The notes below the pieces were generated by a model, which made no database searches, was not told where the DNA came from, and saw only the letters and a list, made by a program, of their open reading frames with translations. Below, in pieces: positions 7,676-16,453 of a stretch of DNA of 64,000 nucleotides (position 1 is its first letter; every line of letters starts with the position of its first letter). A program made the translations under genes and the position numbers. Origin of the DNA: Actinospineispora acaciae DSM 45401 (GTDB taxonomy: Bacteria > Actinomycetota > Actinomycetes > Mycobacteriales > Pseudonocardiaceae); the NCBI RefSeq assembly GCF_000620785.1, contig NZ_JIAI01000012.1:124001-188000 (forward strand), read 5' to 3'.

Positions 7676-10077
7676 GCCGCCCGGACGAGCGACCCGACCC
7701 GGCCGACGTCCTCGACCTGCGCCTGGTGCCCGCCGCCCTGCTGAGCTGGCTGGTGGTGATCCTCGGGCTCACCGCGGGCTGGCCGGTGTCCGCGATCGTC
7801 GCCGGGCTCGCCGTGCTGGTCGGGTTGCTCGCCCTGGCGCGGCCGGCCCGCCGTCGAGGTCGGTACGCCCACGGCCTGCTCGCCGCCGCCGGATGCGTCG
7901 CCGTCGCCGGCCTGGTGACCACCCTGAACGTCGCCCAGGTCACCCGGCACCCGTTGCGTGACGCGGCGGCACAGGGCAGCGCCGCCACGGTCCGCGCCGT
8001 CGTCACCGGCGACCCCACGCCGCTGCTGAGCGCGGGGTCCGACGGCTACGGCGGCCGCCAGGGCGGGGCCACCGAGGTGACGATCTCGACCGAGCTGGTG
8101 AGCGCGAGCTCGGGCGGCGGCCGATGGACCACCGGAGGCCGGTTGCTGTTGATCGCCTCCCGGGCGGAGTGGGGGAGCGTCCTGCCCGGCTCCGAGCTGA
8201 CCGCCTCCGGGCTGCTCGCCCCGGCGACCAGGCCCGACCTGACGGTCGCCGTGCTGCGAGTGCGCGGCCCGCCCACCGACGCGACCGAGCCGCCCTGGTG
8301 GCAGCGCGGCGCGGACACCCTGCGCGACGGCCTGCGCCGGACGGCCGCATCGGTGCTGCCCGAACGCCCGGCCCAGCTGCTGCCCGGCCTGGCCATCGGT
8401 GACACCAGCACGATGTCCTGGACGCTGCGCGAGGAGTTCCGGGCCACCGGGCTCACGCACCTGGTCGCGGTGAGCGGGGCGAACCTCGTGATCGTGTGCG
8501 GCGCCGTGTTCGGGCTGCTGGGCCTGCTGCAAGCCGGGATCCGCACGCGCGTGCTGGTGGCACTGCTCGCGCTGGTCGGGTTCGTGCTGTTGGCCCGGCC
8601 GTCACCGAGCGTGCTGCGGGCCGCCGTGATGGGCGGGGTCGGTCTGCTCGCGGTGCTGGCCGGCCGGCGCCGGCAGGTGATCCCGGCGCTCGCGGCCGCC
8701 GTGATCGGACTGCTGCTCATCGACCCGGCATTGGGCACCGATCCGGGGTTCGCGCTGTCCGTGCTGGCCACCGCCGCGCTGGTGCTGCTCGCACCGCCGT
8801 GGGCCGCCTGGCTGCGCGCGCACGGCGTGCCACCGGGTGCCGCCGAGGCGTTGGCGGTGCCCTCGGCCGCGCACCTGGTCACCGCTCCGCTCGTGGCCGG
8901 CCTGTCCGGCCAGGTCAGCCTGGTCGCGGTGGTGGCCAACCTGCTGGTCGCCCCGGCGGTGGCACCGGCGACGGTGTTGGGCGTGCTGGCCGCGGTGGTG
9001 TCACCGGCCAGCACGGCGGTCGCGGAGTTCTGCGTCTGGCTGGCGGGGCATCCAGTGGCCTGGCTGGTCACGGTGGCGCACTGGGGCGCGGCAGTGCCGG
9101 GCGGCTCGGTGCCGTGGCCGGCCGGGGTCGGCGGAGCCCTGCTGCTGGCGGCGGCCGTGGTCGGGGTGGTGGTGATGTTCCGCCGCCGGCGGGTGCGGGC
9201 GTTGGTCGTGGCGGCGTTGCTGGGTGCGCTGCTGGTCCTGGTCCCGACGCGGTTCGCCACCCCGGGGTGGCCGGTGGAGGGCTGGTCGGTGGTGGCCTGC
9301 GACGTCGGCCAGGGAGACGCCCTGGTTCTGGCCACCGACCAGCCCGGCCGGGCGGTTCTGGTGGACGCGGGCACCGAGACCGGAGCGGTGGACGGCTGCC
9401 TGAGCCGCCTCGGGGTCAGCGTGCTGTCGCTGGTGGTGGTCAGCCACCTGCACGCCGACCACGTGGGCGGGCTCGGTGCCGCCCTCGACGGCCGCGCGGT
9501 GGGAGCGGTGGCCGTCGGCCCGGCCCGCCAGCCGGCGTGGGCGTTCGAGCGCGTACACCGGCTGGCGAGCGGGAACCGGGTCCCGGTCGTCGAGCTGCGC
9601 GCCGGCCAGCGGCTGAGCTGGCCGGGCCTGGTCCTGGACGTGCTCGGCCCGCGCGAGCCGCCGGCCTACCTGGACCCGGAGGACGGGACGGACGTGAACA
9701 ACACCTCGCTGGTGCTGCGCGCGACCACCCGAGGCGGCACCGTGCTGCTGCCCGGCGACATCGAGCTGCTCGCCCAGGCGAACCTGCTCACCGACGGCGC
9801 CCTGCTACGCGCCGACGTGCTCAAGGTCCCGCACCACGGTTCCCGGTACACCTCGCCGGGCTTCCTGGCGGCGGTGCATCCTCGGCTCGCGCTGGTCAGC
9901 GTGGGCGCGGGCAACCGCTACGGACACCCGAACGCCGCCGTCCTGGACGCGCTGGGCAGGGGTGGCGCGCTGGTACGCCGCACCGACCAGGCCGGCGACG
10001 TGGCGGTGGTCGCCGCCAGGGACGGGCCCGTGGCGGTCGCCCGCGGCCAACCTCGGCCGGCACCCCGCCGTGGCTGA
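7672..10077 (+). CDS. comEC: ComEC/Rec2 family DNA-uptake channel with metallo-beta-lactamase domain
   Basis: An 801-aa polytopic membrane protein. N-terminal membrane helices lead into a soluble OB-like stretch (DUF4131), then the competence domain (LVAVSGANLVIVCGAVFGLL near residue 265). A C-terminal metallo-beta-lactamase-like domain carries SHLHADHVGGL and LKVPHHGSRYTSP. Full length and intact motifs suggest function. ComEC imports single-stranded DNA. It is co-translated with comEA and ends 37 bp before the convergent thrC. Confidence 0.94.
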   Translation: MSRPDERPDPADVLDLRLVPAALLSWLVVILGLTAGWPVSAIVAGLAVLVGLLALARPARRRGRYAHGLLAAAGCVAVAGLVTTLNVAQVTRHPLRDAAAQGSAATVRAVVTGDPTPLLSAGSDGYGGRQGGATEVTISTELVSASSGGGRWTTGGRLLLIASRAEWGSVLPGSELTASGLLAPATRPDLTVAVLRVRGPPTDATEPPWWQRGADTLRDGLRRTAASVLPERPAQLLPGLAIGDTSTMSWTLREEFRATGLTHLVAVSGANLVIVCGAVFGLLGLLQAGIRTRVLVALLALVGFVLLARPSPSVLRAAVMGGVGLLAVLAGRRRQVIPALAAAVIGLLLIDPALGTDPGFALSVLATAALVLLAPPWAAWLRAHGVPPGAAEALAVPSAAHLVTAPLVAGLSGQVSLVAVVANLLVAPAVAPATVLGVLAAVVSPASTAVAEFCVWLAGHPVAWLVTVAHWGAAVPGGSVPWPAGVGGALLLAAAVVGVVVMFRRRRVRALVVAALLGALLVLVPTRFATPGWPVEGWSVVACDVGQGDALVLATDQPGRAVLVDAGTETGAVDGCLSRLGVSVLSLVVVSHLHADHVGGLGAALDGRAVGAVAVGPARQPAWAFERVHRLASGNRVPVVELRAGQRLSWPGLVLDVLGPREPPAYLDPEDGTDVNNTSLVLRATTRGGTVLLPGDIELLAQANLLTDGALLRADVLKVPHHGSRYTSPGFLAAVHPRLALVSVGAGNRYGHPNAAVLDALGRGGALVRRTDQAGDVAVVAARDGPVAVARGQPRPAPRRG

Positions 10078-10114
10078 GGCGCCGGCCGGTGGCGCGGGCT
10101 CGGCCCGGCCGTGC

Positions 10115-11380
10115 TCAGCCGGCGAGCGCCTCCCGCACCGCGGCGGTGGACGCCGACACCACGGCCGTCGGGCGGGCGTGGTCGGCGACGGCGTCCAGGG
10201 TCTTCAGCCCGTCCCCGGTGATCAGCAGCACGGTGTCCGCATCCGGGTCCAGCTGGCCGCTCTCGACCAGCTTGCGGGTGCACGCCACGGTCACCCCACC
10301 CGCGGTCTCGGCGAAGATCCCCTCGGTGCGGGCCAGCAGCCGGATCGCGTCCACCACCTCGGAGTCCGAGACGTCGGTCACCGCGCCCCCGGTGCGACGC
10401 ACGCTGTCCAGCACGTACGGGCCGTCGGCCGGGTTACCGATGGCGAGCGAGCGCGCGATCGTGTCCGGGCGCACCGGCCGGACCACGTCCTGCCCCTGCG
10501 CGTACGCGGTGGACACCGGGGAGCACCCGGTGGCCTGGGCGCCGAACATCCGGTACGGGGTCGGCTCGACCAGGCCGAGCTTGCCCAGCTCGCCGAACGC
10601 CTTGTCCACCTTGGTCAGCTGGGACCCGGAGGCCACCGGCACCACGATCTGGCCCGGCAGCCGCCAGCCGAGCTGCTCGGCCACCTCGAAGCCGAGCGTC
10701 TTGGAGCCCTCGGCGTAGTACGGCCGGACGTTCACGTTCACGAACGCCCAGTCCTCCTCCTCGGCGGCCAGCTCGGTGGCCAGCCGGTTCACGTCGTCGT
10801 AGTTGCCGTCGACGGCGATCAGGGTGCCGTCGTACACGGCCGTCATCTGGATCTTCGCCCGCTCCAGGCTCTTCGGGATGAGCACCACCGAGCGCCAGCC
10901 GGCGCGGGCGGCCGCCGCGGCCACGGCGTTCGCCAGGTTGCCGGTGGACGGGCAGGCCAGCACCCGGAACCCCAGCTCACGGGCGGCCGCCAGGGCCACC
11001 GCGACGACCCGGTCCTTGAACGAGTGGGTCGGGTTGCCGGTGTCGTCCTTCACCCACAGCCGCTTGATTCCCAGCTCGGCGCCCAGCCGCTCGGCCCGTA
11101 CCAGCCGGGTCAGCCCGGGCTCGGTGTTGGGGTGGCGGGCGACGTCCGCCGGCACCGGCAGCAGCGGGGCGTAGCGCCAGATCGACTTCGGGCCGGCCTC
11201 GATGCGCTCGCGGGTCACGTCGCCGAAGTCGTAGGCCACCTCGAGCGGGCCGAAACACTCCGGACAGGCGAACTCGGGGGCCAGCGGGATCTCGTGGCCG
11301 CACTCCCGGCAGGACAGGGCGCGGGCGGAACCCAGGTCGAGCGAGGTGTTCGTGGACAGGGCAGCGGTGTCAGCGCTCAT
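10115..11380 (-). CDS. thrC: Threonine synthase, SAM-riboswitch controlled
   Basis: A 421-aa fold-type II PLP enzyme that converts O-phosphohomoserine to threonine and phosphate. The PLP lysine lies in PTHSFKDRVV, with a phosphate-binding loop in ACPSTGNLANA and a C-terminal ITGDGLK. A zinc-ribbon-like head (LSCRECGHEI...FACPECFG) precedes the catalytic domain. ATG at 11380 has SD GAGGAG at 11394-11389, which overlaps the closing stem of a SAM riboswitch. SAM control suggests the enzyme is tied to the methionine branch at phosphohomoserine; a role other than threonine synthesis cannot be excluded. Confidence 0.9.
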   Translation of the reverse strand: MSADTAALSTNTSLDLGSARALSCRECGHEIPLAPEFACPECFGPLEVAYDFGDVTRERIEAGPKSIWRYAPLLPVPADVARHPNTEPGLTRLVRAERLGAELGIKRLWVKDDTGNPTHSFKDRVVAVALAAARELGFRVLACPSTGNLANAVAAAAARAGWRSVVLIPKSLERAKIQMTAVYDGTLIAVDGNYDDVNRLATELAAEEEDWAFVNVNVRPYYAEGSKTLGFEVAEQLGWRLPGQIVVPVASGSQLTKVDKAFGELGKLGLVEPTPYRMFGAQATGCSPVSTAYAQGQDVVRPVRPDTIARSLAIGNPADGPYVLDSVRRTGGAVTDVSDSEVVDAIRLLARTEGIFAETAGGVTVACTRKLVESGQLDPDADTVLLITGDGLKTLDAVADHARPTAVVSASTAAVREALAG

Positions 11381-11391
11381 GGCGAGGTCTC

Positions 11392-11541
11392 CTCATCTGT
11401 CCCGCGCTTGCGGGTCGGAATTGGCACCGTGATCGTCGACGACCTCGCCCTACGGACGTGCTGCGCTACGGCAATGCGCAGATCGCTCGACGCCGGTTGC
11501 CGGGGCTTCGCAGGGCCGTTCCCTCTGCCCCTCTGGATGAG
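11392..11541 (-). promoter_or_regulatory. SAM (S-box) riboswitch overlapping the thrC ribosome-binding site
   Basis: Read on the minus strand, the leader shows the S-box core: CTCATCCAGAGG at the 5' end, GAAGCCCCGGCAACC, GGTGCCAATTCC, and a closing CAGATGAG. CTCATC (11541-11536) pairs with GATGAG (11397-11392) as P1. The Shine-Dalgarno GAGGAG (11394-11389) shares three bases with P1, so SAM binding should hide the ribosome site directly. I see no terminator, so control is probably translational. The rest of 11381-11699 holds only the promoter space shared with holA. Confidence 0.92.
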
Positions 11542-11699
11542 CCGTATTCGGTTGTGCCCGGTCACCGGGCGGTCCGCATCGGAACGGACTGCCAAACACG
11601 GTACGTCAAGGTCGTCGGGTCCGCCCAGCGCGTCTCGTGATCTGGGAGCGGGCTCACCCTTCCGATGCCGCCCGGGGGTGGGCCTGGGACGATGGCGGC

Positions 11700-12704
11700 A
11701 TGAGTCGCTCCGCCGCGAGCCCGACCGGCGACACCGACCAGGTCGGGGTGACAGCGATCCCGCTGCGGTTGATCATCGGGGACGAGGAGCTGCTGGTCGA
11801 GCGGGCGGTGGCGCGGGCGCTGGCGTCCGCGCGGGCCGCCGACCCGGACGCGGAGCTGCGCCGGGTCGCCGCCGCCTCGTTGACCCGTTCCGAGCTTGCC
11901 GAGCTGGTCAGTCCCTCGCTGTTCGCCGAGGGGCGGGTGGTGGTGCTGGACTCCGCGCACGAGGCGAGCAAGGACGTCGCCGCCGCGATCACGGACTACG
12001 TCAAGGCGCCCGTCGACGGGGTGAGCCTGGTGGTGCTGCACGCCGGCGGCGCGCGCGGCAAGGCGCTGGCCGACGCGCTGCGCTCCGCCGGTGCCGAGGT
12101 CACCGAATGCACGAGGGTGACCAGGTACGACGAGCGGGTCGACTTCGTCAAGGCCGAGGTCCGCCGCGCCGGCGGGCGGATCACGCAGGACGGCGTGCGG
12201 GTGCTCATCGACGCGGTCGGCAACGACCTGCGCGAGCTCGCGGCCGCCGCCGGGCAGCTGGTCGCCGACACCGCCGGGGCCGTCGACGAGACCGCCGTGC
12301 GCCGCTACCACCGGGGCCGCGCCGAGGTGACCGGTTTCGCGGTGGCCGAGAAGGCGGTCACCGGGGACCGGGCCGGCGCGCTGGAGGCGCTGCGCTGGGC
12401 GGAGCTGCTGGGCGTGCCGGCCGTGCTGGTGGCCGACGCGCTGGCCGACGCCGTGCGCACGGTGGCCAAGGTGGGCGCGGCCGGTCGCGGCGACCCGTAC
12501 CGGATGGCGGGATCGCTGGGCATGCCGCCGTGGAAGGTCCGCAAGGCGCAGGCGCAGGCCAGGGGCTGGCGCCCGGCCGGGATCGCGCGCGCCATGGCGG
12601 CGGTGGCCGAGGTGAACGCCGACGTCAAGGGCGCATCGGCGGATGCGAACTACGCGCTGGAGCGCGCGGTCATGAGGGTGGTGAGCGCCCGCGAGGCGCG
12701 CTGA
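11700..12704 (+). CDS. holA: DNA polymerase III subunit delta (HolA)
   Basis: A 334-aa clamp-loader delta subunit that opens the beta sliding clamp. Family features: LIIGDEELLVERAVARAL near the N-terminus, the AAA+-like core without a functional Walker A, and the C-terminal collar region (PWKVRKAQAQARGWRPAGIARAM). ATG at 11700 is chosen because homology starts just after it; the upstream extension to 11637 looks non-coding. It is convergent with rpsT across a strong hairpin, as in mycobacteria. Confidence 0.93.
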   Translation: MSRSAASPTGDTDQVGVTAIPLRLIIGDEELLVERAVARALASARAADPDAELRRVAAASLTRSELAELVSPSLFAEGRVVVLDSAHEASKDVAAAITDYVKAPVDGVSLVVLHAGGARGKALADALRSAGAEVTECTRVTRYDERVDFVKAEVRRAGGRITQDGVRVLIDAVGNDLRELAAAAGQLVADTAGAVDETAVRRYHRGRAEVTGFAVAEKAVTGDRAGALEALRWAELLGVPAVLVADALADAVRTVAKVGAAGRGDPYRMAGSLGMPPWKVRKAQAQARGWRPAGIARAMAAVAEVNADVKGASADANYALERAVMRVVSAREAR

Positions 12705-12731
12705 ACGCGCTGGACGGTCGAGGGCCGCACA

Positions 12732-12778
12732 CACGTCGGCGGCGCTGCCCCACGGGAGTGGACAGCGCCGCCGATGTG
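12732..12778. terminator. Bidirectional hairpin terminator between holA and rpsT
   Basis: A 16-bp stem (12732-12747 with 12763-12778; one G-U pair) and a 15-nt loop lie between convergent holA and rpsT. There is no clear U-tract on either side, which is common in high-GC actinomycetes. The position supports a shared terminator. Confidence 0.75.
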
Positions 12779-12890
12779 CCGAAGAAGTTCTACCAGGTCT
12801 TCGTTGTCGCTGAGTACAGCGTTACATCCGATCCGGAAATTCCCTACCGGATGTGACGTAGACCCGATGTGACGTGGGTCAAAGCCCAGG

Positions 12891-13151
12891 TCAGAGCGCG
12901 TTGGCCCGGCGGGCCATGGCCGACTTCTTGTTCGCCGCCTGGTTGCGGTGGATGACGCCCTTGCTGGCCGCCTTGTCCAGCGCGCGGCTGGCGTAGCGCT
13001 GCCGCTCGACGATCTGCTCGGTGTCCCCGGCCTCGACGGCCTCGCGGAAGCGGCGGATCGCGGTGCGCACGGCGGACTTCACGGACTTGTTGCGCAGGCG
13101 ACGCTTCTCGTTGGTCTTGACCCGCTTGATCTGCGACTTGATGTTGGCCAC
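12891..13151 (-). CDS. rpsT: 30S ribosomal protein S20
   Basis: The 86-aa S20 protein, beginning VANIKSQIKRVKTNEKRRLR and ending KKSAMARRANAL, binds 16S rRNA in the body of the 30S subunit. It is lysine/arginine-rich, all-helical and of normal family length. The start is GTG at 13151; the longer frame upstream adds residues not found in S20. It is convergent with holA and divergent from the WhiB gene. Confidence 0.97.
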   Translation of the reverse strand: MANIKSQIKRVKTNEKRRLRNKSVKSAVRTAIRRFREAVEAGDTEQIVERQRYASRALDKAASKGVIHRNQAANKKSAMARRANAL

Positions 13152-13364
13152 GCGACTGCCTCTGGTCTTCCTGTTCGTTGTCGTCCGCCGCGCGCCGGGA
13201 CCTTGGCGCCGGAGTGCTGCCGGATTCCTCTGGCCCAGCGGTGGGATCACGCCGGGCGTTCGGCCTCCCAGGGTAACAGCGCGGGTCGGCCTCAGGGTTC
13301 CCGGGGCGAATCTCCGTAATCTCCCTGATGTCCCGCCCCACCCCTCCCGGCCACGATCGATGGC

Positions 13365-13889
13365 ATGAGGGGAACACAGCTTTCAGACCAGCCGGCGCCC
13401 GCCTCGATCGGTACCGACCGCGTCCCGCACCCCCCGTCGGCCGTGCGCACCCCCTGCGCCGACGCCAACCCCGACCTGTGGTTCGCCGAGCGTCCGGCCG
13501 AGCTCAACGTCGCCAAGGCGCTCTGCGCGCACTGCCCGATCAAGGCCGCCTGCCTGGCCGGCGCGCTGGAGCGCGGCGAGCCGTGGGGGGTCTGGGGCGG
13601 TGAGATCGTCCAGCAGGGTGTCGTACTGGCGTACAAGCGCGGCCGCGGCCGGCCGAGCAACGCCGACCGCCAGCTCGGCCTGGTCACCAAGGTCGCCGAT
13701 CCGAACGCGGACGGTGCCTCGGACATCGTCGAGGCCGCCGCCCGTCGCGCCGACCGGGCAGCCAGGGTCTCCGCCGAGCGGCGCCGGGCTCGCCGTCGCG
13801 TCACCGTCGTCCCCGGCGGCGCCGATGGGACCGGCCGGCCCACCGTGAGCGTGCACGGCCCGGCGGCGGCACACAGCTTCGCGTCGTGA
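13365..13889 (+). CDS. WhiB-family regulator, WhiB7-like with long C-terminal extension
   Basis: A 174-aa WhiB-like iron-sulfur regulator. The four cluster cysteines are Cys31, Cys54, Cys57 and Cys63 (CAHCPIKAAC). EPWGVWGGEI is followed by the AT-hook KRGRGRP at 91-97. The EPWGVWGGE plus AT-hook pair is typical of WhiB7, the antibiotic-resistance activator acting with the primary sigma factor. WhiB7 is usually about 90 aa; this protein carries some 75 extra residues rich in Arg, Ala and Val after the hook. I see no upstream ORF or attenuator that I can support. Confidence 0.88.
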   Translation: MRGTQLSDQPAPASIGTDRVPHPPSAVRTPCADANPDLWFAERPAELNVAKALCAHCPIKAACLAGALERGEPWGVWGGEIVQQGVVLAYKRGRGRPSNADRQLGLVTKVADPNADGASDIVEAAARRADRAARVSAERRRARRRVTVVPGGADGTGRPTVSVHGPAAAHSFAS

Positions 13890-13950
13890 CACACAGGCCG
13901 GGCGTTGTGTGCGGCGCCGAGACGCCGTATGCGGCGCGGGTGGCGGGCGG

Positions 13951-14415
13951 TCACCAGGTTCGGTAGGGGAGGAACTTGCCGTTCAGGGTGAGCTTGACGC
14001 GGTCGCCGTTGGGGTCGGGGACGCGTTCGACGGACAGCTCGAAGTCGATCGCGCTCATGATCCCGTCGCCGAACCGCTCGCGGATCAGCTCGCTGATCGT
14101 GGAGCCGTAGACCTGGATCGCCTCCTGGAGCCGGTAGACGATCGGCTCGCTGGTGTCCACCGCGTCCGCTCCGCGCACCGGTGGCAGCCGCAGCGCCTCG
14201 ACGACCGCCTCGTCCAGGTCGAGCAGCGAGCCGACGGCGCCGGCCTGCACGGCGGTCAGCGGCTGCTGGCCGAGCAGCGCGGAGGTCGTCCACTCGGTGG
14301 AGCTCCCGAGGCGCTCGGCGATCGCGGACCAGGACAGGCCGCTCCGCCGCTTGGCGGCCAGCACCGAGGCGGCCGCGTCGCGGCGGGTCAGCGGCGGCAA
14401 GGGGGTGAAGTTCAT
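13951..14415 (-). CDS. cynS: Cyanate hydratase (cyanase)
   Basis: A 154-aa cyanase that converts cyanate and bicarbonate to CO2 and carbamate (then ammonia). An N-terminal helical HTH-like domain (LSWSAIAERLGSS) precedes the catalytic domain. Expected active-site residues are present: Arg and Glu in YRLQEAIQVYG and Ser in FGDGIMSAIDF. The end, GKFLPYRTW, is typical. The start is MNFTPLPPL at 14415 with a GGGAGCG site; upstream frame extension is spurious. No cynT or cynR is adjacent. It is divergent from the RibD-like reductase. Confidence 0.93.
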   Translation of the reverse strand: MNFTPLPPLTRRDAAASVLAAKRRSGLSWSAIAERLGSSTEWTTSALLGQQPLTAVQAGAVGSLLDLDEAVVEALRLPPVRGADAVDTSEPIVYRLQEAIQVYGSTISELIRERFGDGIMSAIDFELSVERVPDPNGDRVKLTLNGKFLPYRTW

Positions 14416-14434
14416 CGTGCGCTCCCGGGTTCGT

Positions 14435-14547
14435 CGGACGATCGTGATCGTCGTCCGCCCACCGACCGGCCGGCAAGCTGCCCAGAGCGAACACGGCGGA
14501 CAGTTCGCGCACGGCGGACGCGCGGACGTCGACGCGCGGACGTCAAG
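14435..14547. promoter_or_regulatory. Inverted and tandem repeats between cynS and the RibD-like gene
   Basis: CGGACGA-N9-TCGTCCG (14435-14457) is an inverted repeat close to the cynS start. Further along, two 14-bp units starting GCGCGGACGTC lie at 14520-14547, preceded by two copies of ACGGCGGAC. All share the CGGAC core. This may be a regulator-binding array for the divergent pair, or simple GC-rich repetition. Confidence 0.45.
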
Positions 14548-14605
14548 ACCGCGACACCGGCTCCGACCCACGGGTGTCACAAGACCCCTGGAACGGAGCA
14601 GAACG

Positions 14606-15193
14606 ATGCGAATCCGCGCCCGCATGGCCATCAGCGCCGACGGCTACGTCACGACCCCGAGCGGCTGGCCCTCGCTGGCCGCCGACCCGAGCTTCGCCCG
14701 CGACAGCCACGGCATCCCGGAGTTCCTCGACGGGTGCGAGGCGGCGTTGATGGGCCGCACCACGTTCGAGCCCGCGCTGACCAACGAGTGGTGGCCGTGG
14801 CCGAACCTGGAGGTGTTCGTGCTCGGCTCGCACCGCCCCGCCGGCACCCCCGACCACGTCGTGACCGACCCCGACCCGGCCCGCCTGCTGGACAGGCTCC
14901 GCGCGGCCAACCGGGGCGGCGACGTGCACCTGGTCGGCGGCCCGCGCACGATCGAGACCTTCCGCGCCCTCGGCGCGCTCGACGAGCTGCACCTGCTGGT
15001 GCTGCCGCTGCTGATCGGCGGCGGGATGCGGCTCACGCCGTGGCTCAGCGTGCACACCGGCCTGGTCCTCCAGCGCCAGCGCGCCCTCCCGGAAGGCTCG
15101 GTGGAGATCGTCTACGCGGTGGACGAGGATGCGCGCCCCGCCTCGCCGGCGCTGGACGAGAACTGGCTGCCGGCCTCCCAGCGGGTGCGTTAG
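14606..15193 (+). CDS. Dihydrofolate reductase family protein (RibD C-terminal domain)
   Basis: A 195-aa RibD_C/DHFR-fold reductase. The N-terminal MAISADGYVTTPSGWPSL, the GRTTFEPAL turn, LVGGPRTIETF for NADPH binding and LHLLVLPLLIGGGMRLTP are typical of the stand-alone family. It likely reduces a small pterin-like or keto substrate; the true substrate is unknown. ATG at 14606 follows ACGGAGCAG. It is convergent with the MFS gene, only 6 bp apart. Confidence 0.88.
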   Translation: MRIRARMAISADGYVTTPSGWPSLAADPSFARDSHGIPEFLDGCEAALMGRTTFEPALTNEWWPWPNLEVFVLGSHRPAGTPDHVVTDPDPARLLDRLRAANRGGDVHLVGGPRTIETFRALGALDELHLLVLPLLIGGGMRLTPWLSVHTGLVLQRQRALPEGSVEIVYAVDEDARPASPALDENWLPASQRVR

Positions 15194-15199
15194 ACCGGG

Positions 15200-16402
15200 T
15201 CACCGCCCCGGGCGCCCGGGGCCGTGCGCGCCGCGCAACGGGAGCAGCGCGAGGGCCGCCGCCGTGGCCAGCGCGGCGGCCAGCGCGATCGCCCACCGGT
15301 ACCCGCCGGTGGCGTCGATGAGCAGCCCGGCCAGCGGCGGCCCGACCAGCACCCCGATCGCCGAGCCGGTGCCGGCGAGCCCGAGCGTCCCGCCCAGCCC
15401 CTCGGTTCCGAACAGCTCGGCCATCACCGCCGGCCCCAGCGCGATCCAGCCGCCGTAGCCCACGCCCAGTATCGCCGCGAAGGCGACCAGCGCGGGGTAG
15501 CCGGACACCGCCAGCCACACGATGTAGCTGGCCGCCATGATCCCGAAGCAGAACCGGTAGGAGCGCAGGTAGCCGATCCGCTCGGCCACCGGGCCGATGG
15601 CCAGCCGCCCGACCACGCTGGCCACGCCGACCACTCCCATCAGGCTCGCGGCGGCGATCGGGGCGGTGCCGTTCGCGGTGGCGAAGGCGGGCAGGAACAC
15701 GAACGGCACGAACAGCGCGAGCGACGAGCACACCGTCGAGACGTACAGCGCCCGGAACCGGCGGTCGCGCACCAGCCGCCCGGCCCCGGACCCACCGCCG
15801 GCCGCCGCGGCTTGCACCGGAGGAGTGGTGGTCACCAGCGCGCAGCCGACCAGCGCGGCCGCCCCGGCGAACCCGAAGATCTGGTACGCCGTGCGCCAGC
15901 CGTACGCCGCGATCAGCACGGCGGCCACCGGCGCGCCGAACAGCGTGCCCGCCCCGATTCCCGACACCGCCACCCCGAGCGCGAGCCCCCGCCGCCGGGA
16001 GAACGAGCCCCCGACCGCCGCGACCATCGGGATGTACCCGCACCCCGCCGCCACCCCGACCCCGAGCCCGTGCGCCAGGTACGCCAGCCACACCGTGTGC
16101 GCGTGCGCGATGACCTGCAGCCCGCACACCAGCGCCACCGCCCCGACCAGCAGCAGCGGCCTCGGCCCCCACCGGTCCCCGGCCCGCCCGGTGACCAGGC
16201 CCAGCAGGAACCAGCACGCGGCGGTCACCGAGAACACCACGGAGGTGGCGCCGCTGCTGGTGTGGAACTCCCTGGAGATCGGGGTGAAGAACGCGCCGAA
16301 GCTGTAGCCGATCCCGAACACCACGAACGTCGACACGAATGCCGCGCCCGCGTTCAGCCACGCCCGTACCGGGTCGATGCCCCCCTCCGCGGCGCTGCGC
16401 AT
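15200..16402 (-). CDS. MFS transporter (monocarboxylate/oxalate-formate antiporter-like)
   Basis: A 400-aa, 12-helix major facilitator. GRAGDRWGPRP between helices 2 and 3 is the MFS motif A, and the central loop lies around residues 185-210. Helix 5 carries GIGAGTLFGAPVAAVLIAAYGWR. The overall pattern (SFGAFFTPISREF in helix 1) recalls OFA/MCT-type carriers for small organic acids. Both neighbours are separately regulated. The substrate is not determinable here. Confidence 0.88.
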   Translation of the reverse strand: MRSAAEGGIDPVRAWLNAGAAFVSTFVVFGIGYSFGAFFTPISREFHTSSGATSVVFSVTAACWFLLGLVTGRAGDRWGPRPLLLVGAVALVCGLQVIAHAHTVWLAYLAHGLGVGVAAGCGYIPMVAAVGGSFSRRRGLALGVAVSGIGAGTLFGAPVAAVLIAAYGWRTAYQIFGFAGAAALVGCALVTTTPPVQAAAAGGGSGAGRLVRDRRFRALYVSTVCSSLALFVPFVFLPAFATANGTAPIAAASLMGVVGVASVVGRLAIGPVAERIGYLRSYRFCFGIMAASYIVWLAVSGYPALVAFAAILGVGYGGWIALGPAVMAELFGTEGLGGTLGLAGTGSAIGVLVGPPLAGLLIDATGGYRWAIALAAALATAAALALLPLRGAHGPGRPGR

Positions 16403-16453
16403 CGGTTCGATCGTGACACCGCCTGGCCGCCCGCGCCGCCTGTGACAGGTATC

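Noticed and set aside
5665..8532. A 955-codon open frame antisense to degV, comEA and comEC
   Set aside because: Gln/Arg/Pro/Gly-rich, no domain and opposite to well-supported genes; a high-GC shadow frame.
9962..12856. A 964-codon frame crossing comEC end, thrC and holA
   Set aside because: Runs through three confirmed genes in the wrong frame or strand; not a protein.
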